A DNA stretch of 64,000 nucleotides. Origin: Manihot esculenta. Its lineage: Eukaryota > Streptophyta > Magnoliopsida > Malpighiales > Euphorbiaceae. A program made the translations under genes and the position numbers. This document shows, piece after piece, positions 43,219 to 55,891 of the stretch (position 1 is its first letter; every line of letters begins with the position of its first letter). Under the pieces are notes generated by a model that worked only from the letters and a program-made list of their open reading frames with translations, was not told the origin of the DNA and ran no database searches. The stretch spans positions 29,683,691-29,747,690 of the forward strand of contig NC_035161.2 of the NCBI RefSeq assembly GCF_001659605.2. Direction: 5' to 3'.

Positions 43219-44480
43219 AAGAGAGAAGAGAAGAATTGAATTAATAATCTCCAAATTTATTAACTTTTTCTGTTAATTGTTATTAATATTGTTGCTGTAG
43301 ACAAAAGGGATGTCTCATTCTTAACCATTAAAAAGAATTGGTACCAAGAAAGAGGGAAAGAGAAAAGGCTTAATTGTGTATGAAAGAAAGCAAAATTCTA
43401 CAAGGTTTTGCTTGTAATTATGCACAAGTCTAAATATTAATTTCAATGATTTGGTGGGGAATAATTAAAAGCCAAATCATAAGCTCTTCATGCCTACAAA
43501 CAAAGACTGGTCATAATATCTATCTTTAATTTGGAAAAAAGCTGTCATGAAAATCTTATTCTAAAGGTTTGATCATGTGAATCTTTTGCAGTTCAATGAT
43601 TCAAAAAGCCAACTCATGGGTTCAGATCATACACAATTTCTTATTAAATTCTCTAATCATTAAGAGAGCCACCATTTTATTAGTTTTTTTTGCTAGCCAT
43701 CTAGAAACAATATGAGAGAGAGAAAGAGTGGAATTAATTTGGTAGTTGTTCTTGAAGCATTGAACAAGACCATAACAATTTAAAAAAAAAAAAATAGAAA
43801 GTATTATGGACGAGTTGGAATAGAAATTGAGATGGTCAATTTGACCTCCTTTGGAGTTCAATACACAAATGGTTTCATATTGCTCATCTTCAATAATTTT
43901 CTTCAAGTCCAGTTGCCATAATGAGAACAAAACAAATCAGTTTAGGGAGAAAAGTCTGATTTTTCTTTTAGCTATCATAATTTTGAAGTTGATGAGTTGC
44001 TTCATGCAGCAGCTCCGCAAAACCATTCTAAGTCCTTTCATAATAATAGAGATATCAAACAACAGGAAAAAAAATATATATATATATTTTTTATTTTTTC
44101 CCTTCAATTTTTTCTCATTTTCTTTGCATAATTAACTAATTAAGTATACAAGGGGTTAGGGATTAATAAAGTAAAGCACATTGCTTAAATTATTACGCAG
44201 AGAGAGAAAAGAAATCCGAGTACGGTAAGCGACACGTACTGGTCTGATATTCAAGCGCGGAGACTATTGATAGTCAATGGTCCTAACACAACGATGTAGA
44301 AAAAGACAAAGACCCAAGCAACCTTTGCGCCCTAAAGATAAGGAGCTCGACCAAAGAAGATAGATCAAGAAACCTCAGCTATTGGAATTGTAGAGTTTGA
44401 CCTGCCTTTTAAAATATCTGTAACTTCCTTGAATCTCCGAGGAGGATTTGTCATTTGGGCTCTTCTTTGTACTAGCCGTA
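43219..44480. other. 3' flank of SCPL25 and promoter region of EXO70
   Basis: 43219 to about 43480 is the likely SCPL25 3' UTR. 43480-44200 is AT-rich with no gene. From about 44200 the sequence becomes GC-richer and should contain the EXO70 promoter. No TATA box or named element is convincing. Confidence 0.45.
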
Positions 44481-44499
44481 CGGTTCGTTACTTTTCAAT

Positions 44500-45035
44500 C
44501 TGAAACCCTGCACTTTCTTTCTTCTTCTGCTGCTGCTGCTGCTGCTTTGCGACTCCCCCTTCCAGATCTTGCTGATCTTTCTGAGGTGTGCTTCAAGTTT
44601 CTCTCTTTTTTTTTTTTTTTCTGATTTTATCTGTCTTTACCTTCCTTTTGTCTTTGTTCATAGCTCTTTACTTTCCTTTTGTGATATGTGCACGTTTTCT
44701 TTGTTGATGCTGCGATCTTTAGCTTTTTGCTTCCAAAATGATGTAGTGGGTTTCAAGTTTGTTTAGTGGTTCTTTTGATACTAACGATTCATTATTGCTA
44801 ATTATTCTTTTTCCTTTATTTGATCAGTTTATGATTTGCCTTCTTCACCGGTTGTCAGTTGGAATCGGATGCTCATCAAGGGTTAGCTTTGAAATTCCAC
44901 TCCAGTGAGTAGCATTTAATGCTCTGATTTTTTGGGAATTGAAGCGAATAAGCAAGTGTATATTTGGATTCCATTTGATTGTTGAACCCCAAAAGAGGAA
45001 CCAGCTGAGGGTTGGTCTTTCTGTATTCTTAAGCC
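44500..45035 (+). other. EXO70 5' UTR with probable intron and a CTG repeat
   Basis: A (CTG)n run of six to seven units lies at 44527-44546. CTGAG/GTGTGC (donor after 44585) and TTTGATCAG (acceptor at 44827) outline a 242-bp leader intron. Downstream of it ATGs at about 44831 and 44869 precede the real start at 45036, so short uORFs may damp translation. All this is inferred from splice-site fit only. Confidence 0.5.
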
Positions 45036-46988
45036 ATGGGGGATTGTGGCTCTGTGTTTCCAGAATTGGAAAGAGAAGAAGACTTGATTGCTGCAGCAAA
45101 ACACATAGCAAGGGCATTGGGATCAAAAAGGAACCTTACGGATGATGCCAAGAAAATTTTAGCAGACCTTAGCACCCAATTGTCTAGCATAACCACAGTC
45201 CAAGAAGACAAGGTTGAGGCAGCAAGTGAGATTGAAGAACGGCTAAATTTTATTCAGGAGAAAATTATGAGTTGGGAGACAGATCAGTCTATGATATGGG
45301 ATTCCGGTCTTGACGAAGCTACTCAGTATCTAAATGCCGCTGAAGAAGCCGGAAAGTTGGTTGAAAGGTTGGAGACTTTGTCTTTGAATAAAGATGATGG
45401 GGAGAAGGAGCTGCTGAGGAGGGCTCATGATATTCTTCAAATAGCAATGGCAAGGCTTGAGGAAGAGTTCAAGTATATGCTTGTTCAGAACAGGCAACCT
45501 TTTATGCCAGAACATGTGTCTTTCCGTTCAAGCGAAGAGGATGCTACAGATCTAGGCTCTGTAATCTCTCTTGGGGATGACTCTTTTGAGGAATCAATTA
45601 ATAGAGATAGCATTAGCAGAGCTTCAGAGGAATTCATCATTGATTTGGTTAATCAAGAAGTAATGTCTGACCTCAAAAATATTGCAAATTTAATGTTCCT
45701 CTCTGGTTATGATCATGAATGTTCCCAGGCATACATTAGTGTTCGAAGAGACGCCTTGGATGAATGTCTCTTTATACTTGAAATAGAGAAACTGAGCATT
45801 GAAGATGTGCTGAAATTGGAGTGGGGAAGCTTGAATTCTAAGATCAAGAGATGGGTCAGGGCTATGAAGATCTTCGTGCGGGTCTATCTTGCTAGCGAGA
45901 AATGGCTCACTGAACAAATCTTCGGAGAACTTGGAACAGTTAATCTGGTTTGTTTTGCTGAGGCTTCAAAAGCTTCAATGTTGCAGCTATTAAATTTCGG
46001 TGAAGCCGTATCTATCGGTCCCCATAAACCAGAGAAATTGTTTCCTATTCTTGACATGTACGAGGTTCTCGCAGATCTTCTTCCAGACATAGATTCTTTA
46101 TACTCTGATGAGGCTGGTATTTGTGTTAGAACCGACTGTCGCGAGGTCCTAAGGAGATTGGGAGACTCTGTGAAGGCAGCATTTCTTGAGTTTGAGAATG
46201 CCATTGCAGCAAGCGTGTCTCCGAATCCTTTTGCAGGAGCTGGAATTCATCATCTCACTCGTTATGTCATGAATTATATCAGAACACTTATTGACTACCG
46301 TGAGACCCTCAATTTTCTCCTCACTGGTTGTGATGGAGAAGATCCCATAGCCTTGTCCCCTGACACGAGTCCACCTATAGAAGAAGAGAACTCAACTGAA
46401 AGAATTTATAATGCTTCCCCAGTGGCTTTTCACTTCAGATCAGTTGCTTCGATTTTAGAACACAACCTCAATGACAAGGCCAAGTTATACAGAGATCCTT
46501 CATTGCAGCATATCTTCTTGATGAACAACATACATTACATGGCACAAAAGGTTAAGCATTCGGAACTGAGGAACATTCTCGGTGATGATTGGATACGAAA
46601 ACACAACTGGAAATTCCAGCAGCACGCCATAAACTACCAGAGAGCTACTTGGAGCTCGATCTTGTCTTTGTTGAAGGATGAGGGAAATTCCAGTTGCGAT
46701 TCTGTCTCAAAAACTTCTCTCAAGGAGAGATTTCGGAGCTTTTATCTTGCTTTTGAGGAGGTTTACAGGAGTCAAACAGCATGGATCATCCCTGATCCTG
46801 AGCTTCGTGAAGATTTGCAAATTTCAATATCTGTGAAAGTGATTCAAGCCTATAGAACATTTGTTGGAAGACAGAACAATCACATTAGTGACAAGCACAT
46901 CAAGTACAGCGCTGATGACTTACAAAACTATCTGTTGGATCTCTTTCAGGGATCTCAAAAATCACTGCACAATCCCCACAGGAGATGA
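45036..46988 (+). CDS. EXO70: Exocyst subunit EXO70, probably EXO70E clade
   Basis: A single-exon frame of 650 aa. EXO70 proteins are rod-like helical bundles of the exocyst, which tethers secretory vesicles to the plasma membrane; in plants the family is large and most members outside the A clade lack introns, as here. The N-terminal third contains the helical segment LIAAAKHIARALGSKRNLTDDAKKIL (residues about 17-42) and coiled-coil-like Glu/Lys-rich helices. The C-terminal Exo70 domain (about 260-640) includes FFEA-type positions such as CFAEASKASMLQLLNFGEAV, the motif GIHHLTRYVMNYI, FLMNNIHYMAQKV and the terminal helix KYSADDLQNYLLDLFQG. Residues MGDCGSVFPELEREEDLIAA resemble EXO70E2, but I cannot separate E1 from E2 by eye. 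No truncation or missing segment. Family certain, clade likely. Confidence 0.93.
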   Translation: MGDCGSVFPELEREEDLIAAAKHIARALGSKRNLTDDAKKILADLSTQLSSITTVQEDKVEAASEIEERLNFIQEKIMSWETDQSMIWDSGLDEATQYLNAAEEAGKLVERLETLSLNKDDGEKELLRRAHDILQIAMARLEEEFKYMLVQNRQPFMPEHVSFRSSEEDATDLGSVISLGDDSFEESINRDSISRASEEFIIDLVNQEVMSDLKNIANLMFLSGYDHECSQAYISVRRDALDECLFILEIEKLSIEDVLKLEWGSLNSKIKRWVRAMKIFVRVYLASEKWLTEQIFGELGTVNLVCFAEASKASMLQLLNFGEAVSIGPHKPEKLFPILDMYEVLADLLPDIDSLYSDEAGICVRTDCREVLRRLGDSVKAAFLEFENAIAASVSPNPFAGAGIHHLTRYVMNYIRTLIDYRETLNFLLTGCDGEDPIALSPDTSPPIEEENSTERIYNASPVAFHFRSVASILEHNLNDKAKLYRDPSLQHIFLMNNIHYMAQKVKHSELRNILGDDWIRKHNWKFQQHAINYQRATWSSILSLLKDEGNSSCDSVSKTSLKERFRSFYLAFEEVYRSQTAWIIPDPELREDLQISISVKVIQAYRTFVGRQNNHISDKHIKYSADDLQNYLLDLFQGSQKSLHNPHRR

Positions 46989-49900
46989 TACAAGAATAGA
47001 ATAGATCAATTTTTAGAATTTCATGAGTTAAAGCTTTTGGCTTTATGTCCTCTGCTAATGTAATCTTATTTTTCTCTACCTCTGCTCTTGTAAGTTCTAT
47101 TTGATTAATAAACTGATGTTTCTATGCCAAACCTCCACTAGTAACTGTGTCTGCTGATACCATAAATTGGGTTAAATTTATGCAAATGACATGAGAAGAA
47201 CAAATGGAAGATGAGATTTTTCCGCTGTAAATATATGAGATTTTATATGAATTTTATTATAATTTTACAGGAGTTTATATATTCAGTGTCGGTAAGCTTT
47301 TTCAATGAAAGATATCAAGAAAAGGGGTCCTGAAGCTGCTGCAAAAATAAAGCAACTGACAACTCTCAAAGGACAGAAATACTGGTAACTAATAATTGAG
47401 TTGCAACTGTGTAATATTAGCCGTTCATTTGCATTTAAGACCTAGAGTGAGGGACGGCTGTGATTGCACAATAACAGCAAGCACAACTACCCTTTAACGA
47501 ATTGAGGTCAAATTTGGTTTGCTTGCTGTTGTCCCACTATAAATGAAATTTCCCAACTGGAAGGGATTTGACCAATGGGAAGTTGAGAAATTAAAGGTCC
47601 ACTTTCACTATAAAAATATCAAAAACAAAAATAGATTTGCTTTTGGAGACATTGGAAGTTGTCAAACAACTTTTCCCTGTGACCTATTAGATACATGACC
47701 TTTATTTGCATTGAATTTTCATCTTAAATTATTTCAAAATTATATTTTCTTATATTTTGTTTTTTTTTTAATTCAAAGTTTATTCGTTCAATTTTCAATT
47801 AATTTTATGAAAAATTACTAAATTTCCACACAAATATACTATTTTTTAAATATAAATATTTTGATTTTTATATTTTATTTTTATCAAACTTATAAAAATG
47901 TTTTGCTTTTGAATATGGACAGGAGAATACTTCAGTTTGACGGAATCAAGATGTAATGCGTAAATTTTGATATAATTTAGGGATGAAAAGGTAATTTATC
48001 TTTATTAGAATTTGACGGGTGATATATATATATATTCAGATGAATCTGTCACTTTCAATGAACATAAAATGAAAGGTCAACCATTGTTTTGATGATCTAA
48101 ACTGATAAATCAATCCAACTACATACTTCAAATATCATATCTATTACAAATTTCAACTTTTTGTCAAAGAAAAATTAAAGCCATCTAGAACATCATTGGA
48201 TTATTTACTAGCCATTTGGTGGCTATAGAATCAACCAAAAAAAACTCTTCTATAAAATTATTATGTAATCTGATTTAATTCAATGATTTCGATCATATAT
48301 ATATATATAAAATTAAAAATTGAGTGAAGAAAAATCTATTAAATTTATTTAAATGTATTTATCATGATCATATTAAGTTTGTAAGTAATTATATAATTTA
48401 TTTTATATATTTAAATTTGAGTTTTAATTATTCAATTATCAGTTTTCATTATTAGAAAAAATATTGATTTATTAAATTTCTTTTAAAGTTAACGGCTTCG
48501 GAATTTTAAAAATATGTATTTTCAATAGAAAGTTTTTTTCCAAAAGTAGAACTTTTTTCAATTTTTTTTTCCAAATAAGTTATTTGAAGAATAATATTCA
48601 TTTTCAAGACATTTCTAAATGAAACTTTTTATTATTACTAAAAAGTTAAAAATAATAATAATTATCTTTAGAAATTTTTACGAAACTCCCAAGGTTAAAT
48701 AACAATTTTATCATACATTGCAACCGTTAAGTCTCCATTTAATGAGAAACTTACATTTCTTTTCAGGAGCTTTTACGTGCTTTTGAAGTTTTTTTCAAAG
48801 ATTAAGCTCTAGGGGTAGAGAATATTAATTTTCAGCTTTGCATGGATGATGTTGTGGTTAATGGTGGCGGCGACGCTTGGAGTTACTTCTACCCGACTGA
48901 TCGGCTAAGGTTTCAACAATGGGGACCTGGTTGTTGATTGTGGGTGAGGGTCTTGGGCCTTTATCTAGATATTAGTTTCTACTTGTTTAGAATCCAGTAT
49001 GGGCTAGACCCTTATAAATGCATTCCCAGGCTGCACACACACACGCGCTCATGCTTAGGAGACTAATTTCCAATAATCCATAGGCCCCTCGTTTAGCTTC
49101 TCTACACCGTCCTTGAGGTAATGGATTAGATGAGTTATATATAGAATTATAACCTATACAATATTTTATTTCATAAAAGATATACTCAATTTGTATTTAT
49201 TTACCATTACGAATTAAATTTACATTTATTGATATTTATCTCAAATTTAAAATGCGTTTGAAATTAAAAAAATTAAGAATAATTATAAAAAATTATTATA
49301 TAATTTAACCTATATTTAAGTACAGTCCTATTTTTTAATTTATAATAAAAAAAATTCATTTACTTTTTATATAGTTAATAAAATGAGACTTTTCTTTGAT
49401 ACTATTAAATATTACAGATAAATTAAAATTTACTTTTTAATATTTAATGAAACTTATATATATTAGTCTTTATATTTTTATATTTAGTTTCTTAAAGTTT
49501 TATTTAATTAATAAAATAATTTTAATTTTAATTTTATATTTTTAATTAAAATATTTTTATGAATTGATCCATTAATATTATAATTATTAATAAATCTTTA
49601 TATTTATAAATTAATCTTGAATCTCTTATATGTGAAAAAAATAAAAATTAAGTATGGTCAGTCATTAATAAATTACTAATAAATAAAAAATTAGATGGAA
49701 AATAATTTTTTGAACTTGAATATAGATATACATTGTGTCAAAATTTTTATTTTAATATTTTATTTTTCAAATATAGCACATTAAAAATAATAAATATAGG
49801 ATATTAGGGTCTAATTTATATAAAGATGAAAATATAATTAAATGGATTATTTTATCATAAAATTAAATTTATAAATACATATAGATTAAATTATAAGTTT

Positions 49901-52900
49901 TTTTTTAAATAGAGATGAAAAATTAGAAGGGTAAAATATGAGATATCTTAAATTTACTTAAATACACTTATCACCAATTTAATTTTCTGAATGTATAAAT
50001 TTTATTAAAATTTAAATATTAAAATTTAAATATTAAAAAATAATTATTTTAATTTAAAATTATTTTTAATTAATTTTTAAATATCACATCAATATTTATT
50101 AGTAATATTAAGAAAAGAATATCTCAATTTATCCACAAAATCAAACCATACAAAAAATTTTATAATAAATTAAATTATAAAATACTATTTAAGAAAATTA
50201 TTCCAGAAAATCTTGATAAGCAACCTTTCAAAATTGGTGCATTGGTGATGCCGGTGATGATAATGACTGGAAAGTTGATTGGCCTGCTGCTATTATGAAC
50301 TGAAAGTTAAAACAGTACGCTTTGAATAGGCAGGACACGCCGCTTCCACTGCCTCAGTACTGCTGGGATGGATCAAACTCTCATTGTTCGTACCAATGGT
50401 TAATAGTGATTCTTGTTGATGATGCTAATAATAGCCTAGCCCGCAATAGTTACCTTGGCCAAGGCATTTATATTCGATGATCTCTGTGACGTGGGATCAA
50501 ATCCTCTCCTTTTTGTAAGATTTTATTCAAAACAGTGTAATTAAAAAATATTATAATTTTTATTCATGAAAAATTACTCTATTTATTTACTTTACTGTTA
50601 GTATTTAGGTAAGCAATGGATTTTACTTTTTATTTATTTGTTTGTCAGTGTATGGGAAAGTGGTAAGAGAATATTAGAGTTAAGTGCATGTGAATCTTTA
50701 ATACAAAAGAATGATTATCGCACAACAGTTTTAGTAGGCAAGTTATTATCACGTACCATAAATATATATTTATTTAAAAAATTAAATATATTAATAAAAA
50801 GTACACTTCTCATTTTAAAAATAAATAAATGAAAATTTTATTATTTTTTTAATTAAAAATTAAAATTTAAAGAATAAAATTTGAAATTTTTTATATTTAT
50901 TCAAATATAATTCCTACCATATTATATTTGTCGGTGCATAAAAAGTACACGTTTATGTTTAAAAAGAAAGTCTATTTATATATATATATATAAATAATGA
51001 CTTTTTTTGAACTTTGTAAACGTTAATAAAATTGTCTTTGTAATTTTCTTGTAATTGTTATTTCATTATACTGATATGATACATAAATAAAAATTATTGA
51101 TAAAAAATATGATATTTTTTATTATTTTATAATTTAATTAAAATTTTTAAAATTAGTATAATTTAATTTAAAATTTTTAAATTTATTTTTCTTTATTCAT
51201 ACATTTCGAAATTTCATTATTTTTCTTCATTCTATCTGCCATAGAAGATAATGACTTCAATGAAACTCTTCTTAGCATAAGTCTTGAAAAGCATATATAT
51301 TCTCTGGAGAGCATGTTTGATGAAATTTTGAAAATTTAATAATAAATTTAAAAATTTTAAGTTAAATGTTATAAATATTTAAAAATTTTAAATTAAATTA
51401 TAAAATATAAAAAAATTTTAAATTTTTTATATCAATAACATTTATCTAATATCATACGATATAATAAAATAAGTCACCTAACATTACCATCTCAACAATA
51501 TATACTTCTCTCAATTTAAGTCATATGATATTACATTATTCATTTTATTAATAGAAATTTAAATGAATTATTATATAATCTTACATAATTTATATTTTAA
51601 ATAATATTTTTTATATTAAAAATAATTATTTTATTTAATTTTAAATAAGAGAATTGAAAAAAAAAACAATTGAATATAATTATTAAAAACTCCTTGATTA
51701 CAAAGGGGAGATAGTGATTTTTTTTTCTTTAAAAAAAAGTCTATTTTTGTCATTAAATTGAAATTCTTAGGTTATGATCAAAGAAGCAAGAATTTAATTT
51801 ACTGAAATTAATATTTTATAGCAGAACATTCATTATTAAAAATTTACATTATTTTCAATAAATTAAGAATATATATATATATAAGTGGGCCAATAATACT
51901 CATATAAATGATATCTAAATAATTAATTATATAAATATTTTAAATAGCAAAATTATTAAAAATAAATTAAAGCATATATATAGATCATTATATTAAGTAT
52001 GATTTTCTTTCTCTTTAATTAATTATTAATTATTATATATTTTAATTAATAAAATAAAAAGTGTTGGATAGTCACCTATTTAAATGATTATAGCTAACAT
52101 TTATTGGCTAAATATTTTTGAAAGTTTTTTAAATATTTTATTTTTTTATTCTTACTTTTAAAGTTTTCATATTAATTTTAATTTTAAAATTTATTTTAAT
52201 TAGATAATATAAGCAACGAAAAAGAATTTAAGTATTTAACTAAGTTATCAATATTAGCAAACACTTATAAACTTTTAATTAATTTTATCAACTATTCTAG
52301 AAAATTACTTATTTTGCCTTATAAAAATTGATGACCTCTATTTCCTCTATTTTCATTTAACTCAATAAAATATAACTAATGTAATTAAATCAATAAATTT
52401 TTATAATGTATCATTCGCTCTTAACTCTTATTATTAAATTATTCTTATATTTATATTATTATTTTTTAATTTATATTAAATAAAATAAAATAAAAAATAA
52501 ATTTTATTAACTAAATTATAAAAAATAATAATGAACATAAATTATTGTTGATTATCGACGGCTTACGATAAAAATTTATAGTTATATTTTTATTTTATTT
52601 TAGTGATACTCATATATTATACGTAATTTTATTTTATTTTTTATATTATACAAATGGGTATATTTTATATAAATATTACTTATTTAATCAAGTATATATT
52701 TTATAACGTTTAAGATTTGTATTTATTTTTTATATTTTATTTAAATTTATTATTTTTAAATTTTTACAAATTAAATTTGAATAAATAGTTTAAAATTTGG
52801 ATTTAATTAGAATTGAAAACATAAGAGTAAAAAACTGGTCCGAAACTAAATTGATTTCACTTCGATATATAAATAGAATTGAATCCCTAATTTTAAATCA

Positions 52901-53086
52901 AAACTGGTCCGAAACCAGCACTCAGGCGAGGACTATTTCAATCTATTAGAACTTTCTCCTTTGAAATTGCTCAGTGTGGTCAGGGATAAAATTCTCCATC
53001 AAAATCTTTAATTCATGAAAATATTTATTTTGATCGATTTAATAAATAAATAAATAAGTATTTTTATATAAAAATTAAATAAAAAC
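46989..53086. other. AT-rich intergenic DNA, no gene
   Basis: 47000-47300 is the likely EXO70 3' UTR and flank. The rest is AT-rich with only fortuitous frames. A moderate-GC island at 48830-49110 (contains GGTGGCGGCGACGC and a CACACACACG run) has no frame and may be a transposon remnant. A SINE-like unit is listed separately at 50420-50540. Short TA runs occur near 48295, 50978 and 51871. Confidence 0.45.
50420..50540 (+). repeat. Second SINE-like unit
   Basis: TAGTTACCTTGGCCAAGGC is box A-like, and about 45 bp later GTGGGATCAAATCCTCTCC is a good box B-like sequence (GGWTCRANTCC). It is followed by TTTTGTAAGATTTTATTC. The spacing matches the unit at 29401-29510, but the sequences differ, so it is at most a distant relative. 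Confidence 0.4.
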
Positions 53087-53273
53087 TGATAATATGAGAT
53101 TCAGAGAAATAGGATTTTACAATGAGTTATGTAAAACTGGAAAAAGCTTAAAACATAGGGGAAGGCATTTCTCCTTTTATATGTTTCCTTTTGTCTGCTA
53201 GTGATGTGCTAACAGAACTATATTATTGGACCACCTGTCCTTGTTACGCTGATAAGGATGTACGAGGGAATCA
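53087..53273 (-). repeat. 3' LTR of the Tat element
   Basis: 187 bp, TGAT...ATCA, matching 62363-62550 with about 16 differences and one indel. Minus-strand ATATAAAAGGAG is the TATA box, about half-way along. On the internal side the minus strand reads GGGACAGAGATC directly before the LTR, a weak polypurine tract. This LTR is short for the lineage; the true LTR might extend further into 53274 onwards if the other copy is truncated. Confidence 0.75.
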
Positions 53274-53907
53274 GATCTCTGTCCCATGCGTAACGGCCTC
53301 TGATCCTTTTCGCGCGCGTGTAGATGGATCCACAAGGCAGATGGGTCAGTCTTCCTTCTGGTTTTGGGCTGGGCCGGAAGATAGGAGCGAAGCCGGGCCC
53401 AAAGGAGATCGGCCCGAGGTGCAGTGAAGGTGAGGCCGATCTGGCTGAGAAATTCTGAAGGGCCCGGTATCAAGGCTCGAATGGGTCTAACCTGTTAGTG
53501 CTGAGGATGTGTGGGCTTCTGAACGATGGGCCACGATCGAGGGCTTGGCCCCTGACCGGGGTGGATAAATCCAGCGGTCATCAATTGCCCCTTTACCTCC
53601 TCGGCAGTTATTGCCCCAACTGCCGAGGGGGTAAACATCAAGAATCATTATGACCGCGCCTGTTTGAATTCAGCTTGCTCCCTAATGCCCTTTCATCTTT
53701 TTACCACTTGCAGCTTTAAATCTTCTCCGTCTTTTTTCTATTTCTAGCTTTCCTCTGCTCTTTGTGCGCACTGTTATCTTCGCTTTCCTGCATTTATCTT
53801 CCCGATACGCTTTCTTTCCTCTTTTGTGAATAGCCTTTAAGGATTTTGATACTGCTAGCCTAGAGTGCAATGTCGCCCTGTCTTTCATTAAAATCTCAGC
53901 TTCTGGC

Positions 53908-53917
53908 TATATATTAA
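53908..53917 (+). promoter_or_regulatory. TATA box-like sequence of the antisense unit
   Basis: GGCTATATATTAATAACACC, preceded by GC-rich sequence (CGGCAGTTATTGCCCCAACTG, an inverted-repeat-like block near 53600) and followed by a CT-rich leader, as at a plant core promoter. It points away from the LTR and opposite to gag-pol. Confidence 0.5.
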
Positions 53918-54132
53918 TAACACCTCCCTCTCATCCTCGGGCTCCTTGTCGGGACAACGGGATCTCCCTTTCCGATCCTCCTTCCTCTGGTTCGATCGAT
54001 CTCCCGAAAGAGGCAAGTTTAGTTTTCTTTGTCATGTGGAAAAGGTATGGTTTATCCTTCTCTTGTCTCCTTCTTTCAACGGGATCTGTCCTAACCTTGC
54101 TTTTGTGATTTTTGCAGCCTTTAGGGGTAAAG

Positions 54133-54582
54133 ATGAATCGGATTACGCCCCCTAAGACTCTTACGCCGACCATAGGGAGCTTGAACGTCGCTTCAGATGT
54201 CTTCCTAATGGGGCGATCGGCGGGGAGGGTTACTCGACAAGTTGCCAGAATCATGTTTTCCAGGTCGTCCGGACGGCCTCCTCCCCCTGCTCCCGTCCGG
54301 GCTCCTGTCTTTCTTTCTCCCAGGGAGGAGAAGGAGATTCTCGTGGTGCCCCTGATGTCTGCTCCTGACTCAAACTCCTGGAATAACATGGTTTCTGAGG
54401 CTTGTTATGAGATACAAGATGTTGTCTACACACGTAATATTAGCAAGGGTAACCTGCTAAAATTAGTCCAACATAGTATGTGTGTAGGTTTGCAACATTC
54501 ACTTGTTCCATTGCTCTTCCGAATATCTCACCGATTTTCCTCGGCTTGCTCGAGTGTATCGTGCATCACACTTGGGCGATAG
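54133..54582 (+). CDS. Antisense ORF (aORF) in the 3' region of the Tat element
   Basis: 150 codons (149 aa) from an ATG at 54133, on the strand opposite gag-pol. It sits between a TATA-like box (53908) and an AATGAAA poly(A)-like signal at 54851. A TTTTTGCAG acceptor at 54110-54118 just before the ATG suggests a leader intron; the matching donor is not certain. The predicted protein is Arg-, Ser- and Pro-rich (RQVARIMFSRSSGRPPPPAP), basic in its first half, and ends in a Ser/Cys-rich segment; the end may change if another splice joins the frame at 54503-54736. I do not recognise a domain. Extra ORFs antisense to pol are known in plant Tat elements, of unknown role. Whether this one is expressed is unknown. 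Confidence 0.5.
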   Translation: MNRITPPKTLTPTIGSLNVASDVFLMGRSAGRVTRQVARIMFSRSSGRPPPPAPVRAPVFLSPREEKEILVVPLMSAPDSNSWNNMVSEACYEIQDVVYTRNISKGNLLKLVQHSMCVGLQHSLVPLLFRISHRFSSACSSVSCITLGR

Positions 54583-55006
54583 GAAGCCGGTCTGTGGCGG
54601 AACAGTGAGAGATGCTTATGGGAATCAACTTGTTCAGCTCTCCTATAGTAACGAGACAGAGCTCAGCCGGCCTGCGAAGCTCATCTTCCGAACTATGAGA
54701 ATTCTTCTGAAGTCGAAAGCTAAGGTAGTAGTGTAGGTGATAATGATGTAAACGTAGATGATGATGTATCCGGGCATGTAAATCCTTTAAGGGTAGCCCT
54801 TCATCCCGTAGTGTAGGTATCTATAACATGCTGTAATGTATTTTACTTTTAATGAAATTTTTGTTTTTCGTTCATACTCGAGTTGTTCTTTCCTTATCAT
54901 GAGTGAAGTATTTAGATCGCGTGTTTCGTAATTTTTGCTGAGGGATCCGCTGTATCGTTTTTTCCTCCTCGCCTCTTAGCCGATCAGAATTGGAATTTGT
55001 TTAACC

Positions 55007-55113
55007 AACTGAGCCTTTGGTTTAGTCCTTCCGAGCTGAACTGACCGCTTTTGGTTTACTCTTTCTGAGTTGAACTGACCGCTTTTGGTTTACTCTTTCC
55101 GAGCTGAACTAGC
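55007..55113. repeat. Three copies of a 34-bp tandem repeat
   Basis: ACTGACCGCTTTTGGTTTAC followed by TCTTTCCGAGCTGA occurs at about 55040 and 55074; a variant starts at 55008 and the first bases of a fourth copy are at 55108. It is in the 3' noncoding part of the Tat element. Confidence 0.85.
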
Positions 55114-55891
55114 CGTACCCACGAGCTCTGTTTTTAACCAGTGAGTTGAGCTCTTGACCCATAGGTTTGTATGATTCTAAGACGTCCTTATTACTTCGTT
55201 ACTATCACTTCGGGTTTGTACCTTGTGCTTAATGATGGTAAGTCAGATCATGTACCTGTCTCGATGATGAGCAGGGCTCGTCTTTCTGCCTTTAGTTCTA
55301 TCTTTGCAGGGGCTGGAGCTGAGGTTTTATTTGCTTCGTGTCATTAGATTTTCCTCGGATTGTCCCTTTACTACCTCAGTACTTATTACATAATTAGTGA
55401 GGGAGTAAATCCCTGTACCTTATTTGTATGGCTTCAATTATCCTCCTATACGTTTCTGCCTTTATGGGCATTTTCATAGAGGGAGCTCGGTTCTCTGTTG
55501 TTTCCTCTATACTTGGCCTCATTCTGCTTGAGTGTTGCATGTTGCGAATCTATCCGAGCTGGGAGCTCGGCTCTTTGCTCTTTGCTTAGGCTTTTTATGC
55601 CCACAGTCTGTAATGCTTCTTATACCCTTGAGTATTTTCTGAGCTCTTTGCTGTTTAGGCCTCTCTCTAGGTTAGCTAGTCCGGCACCAGCGGTCAATTC
55701 GCGAGGTCGATGTAGTGCCGAGCTTACTTTTTAAGGTCAGCTTGGGGCTGTGGCACTCTTGGCTATTATGCCCCGAGCTCCTTCGGGAGGTCGGAGTCTG
55801 GTTTTTCATTGGTAGCTTAGGACTCGTCTTTCGCGTGAGATCGGAACCGTGTTTTTATGAGTTGTCCCTGCATATGATATTGGGAATTTTT

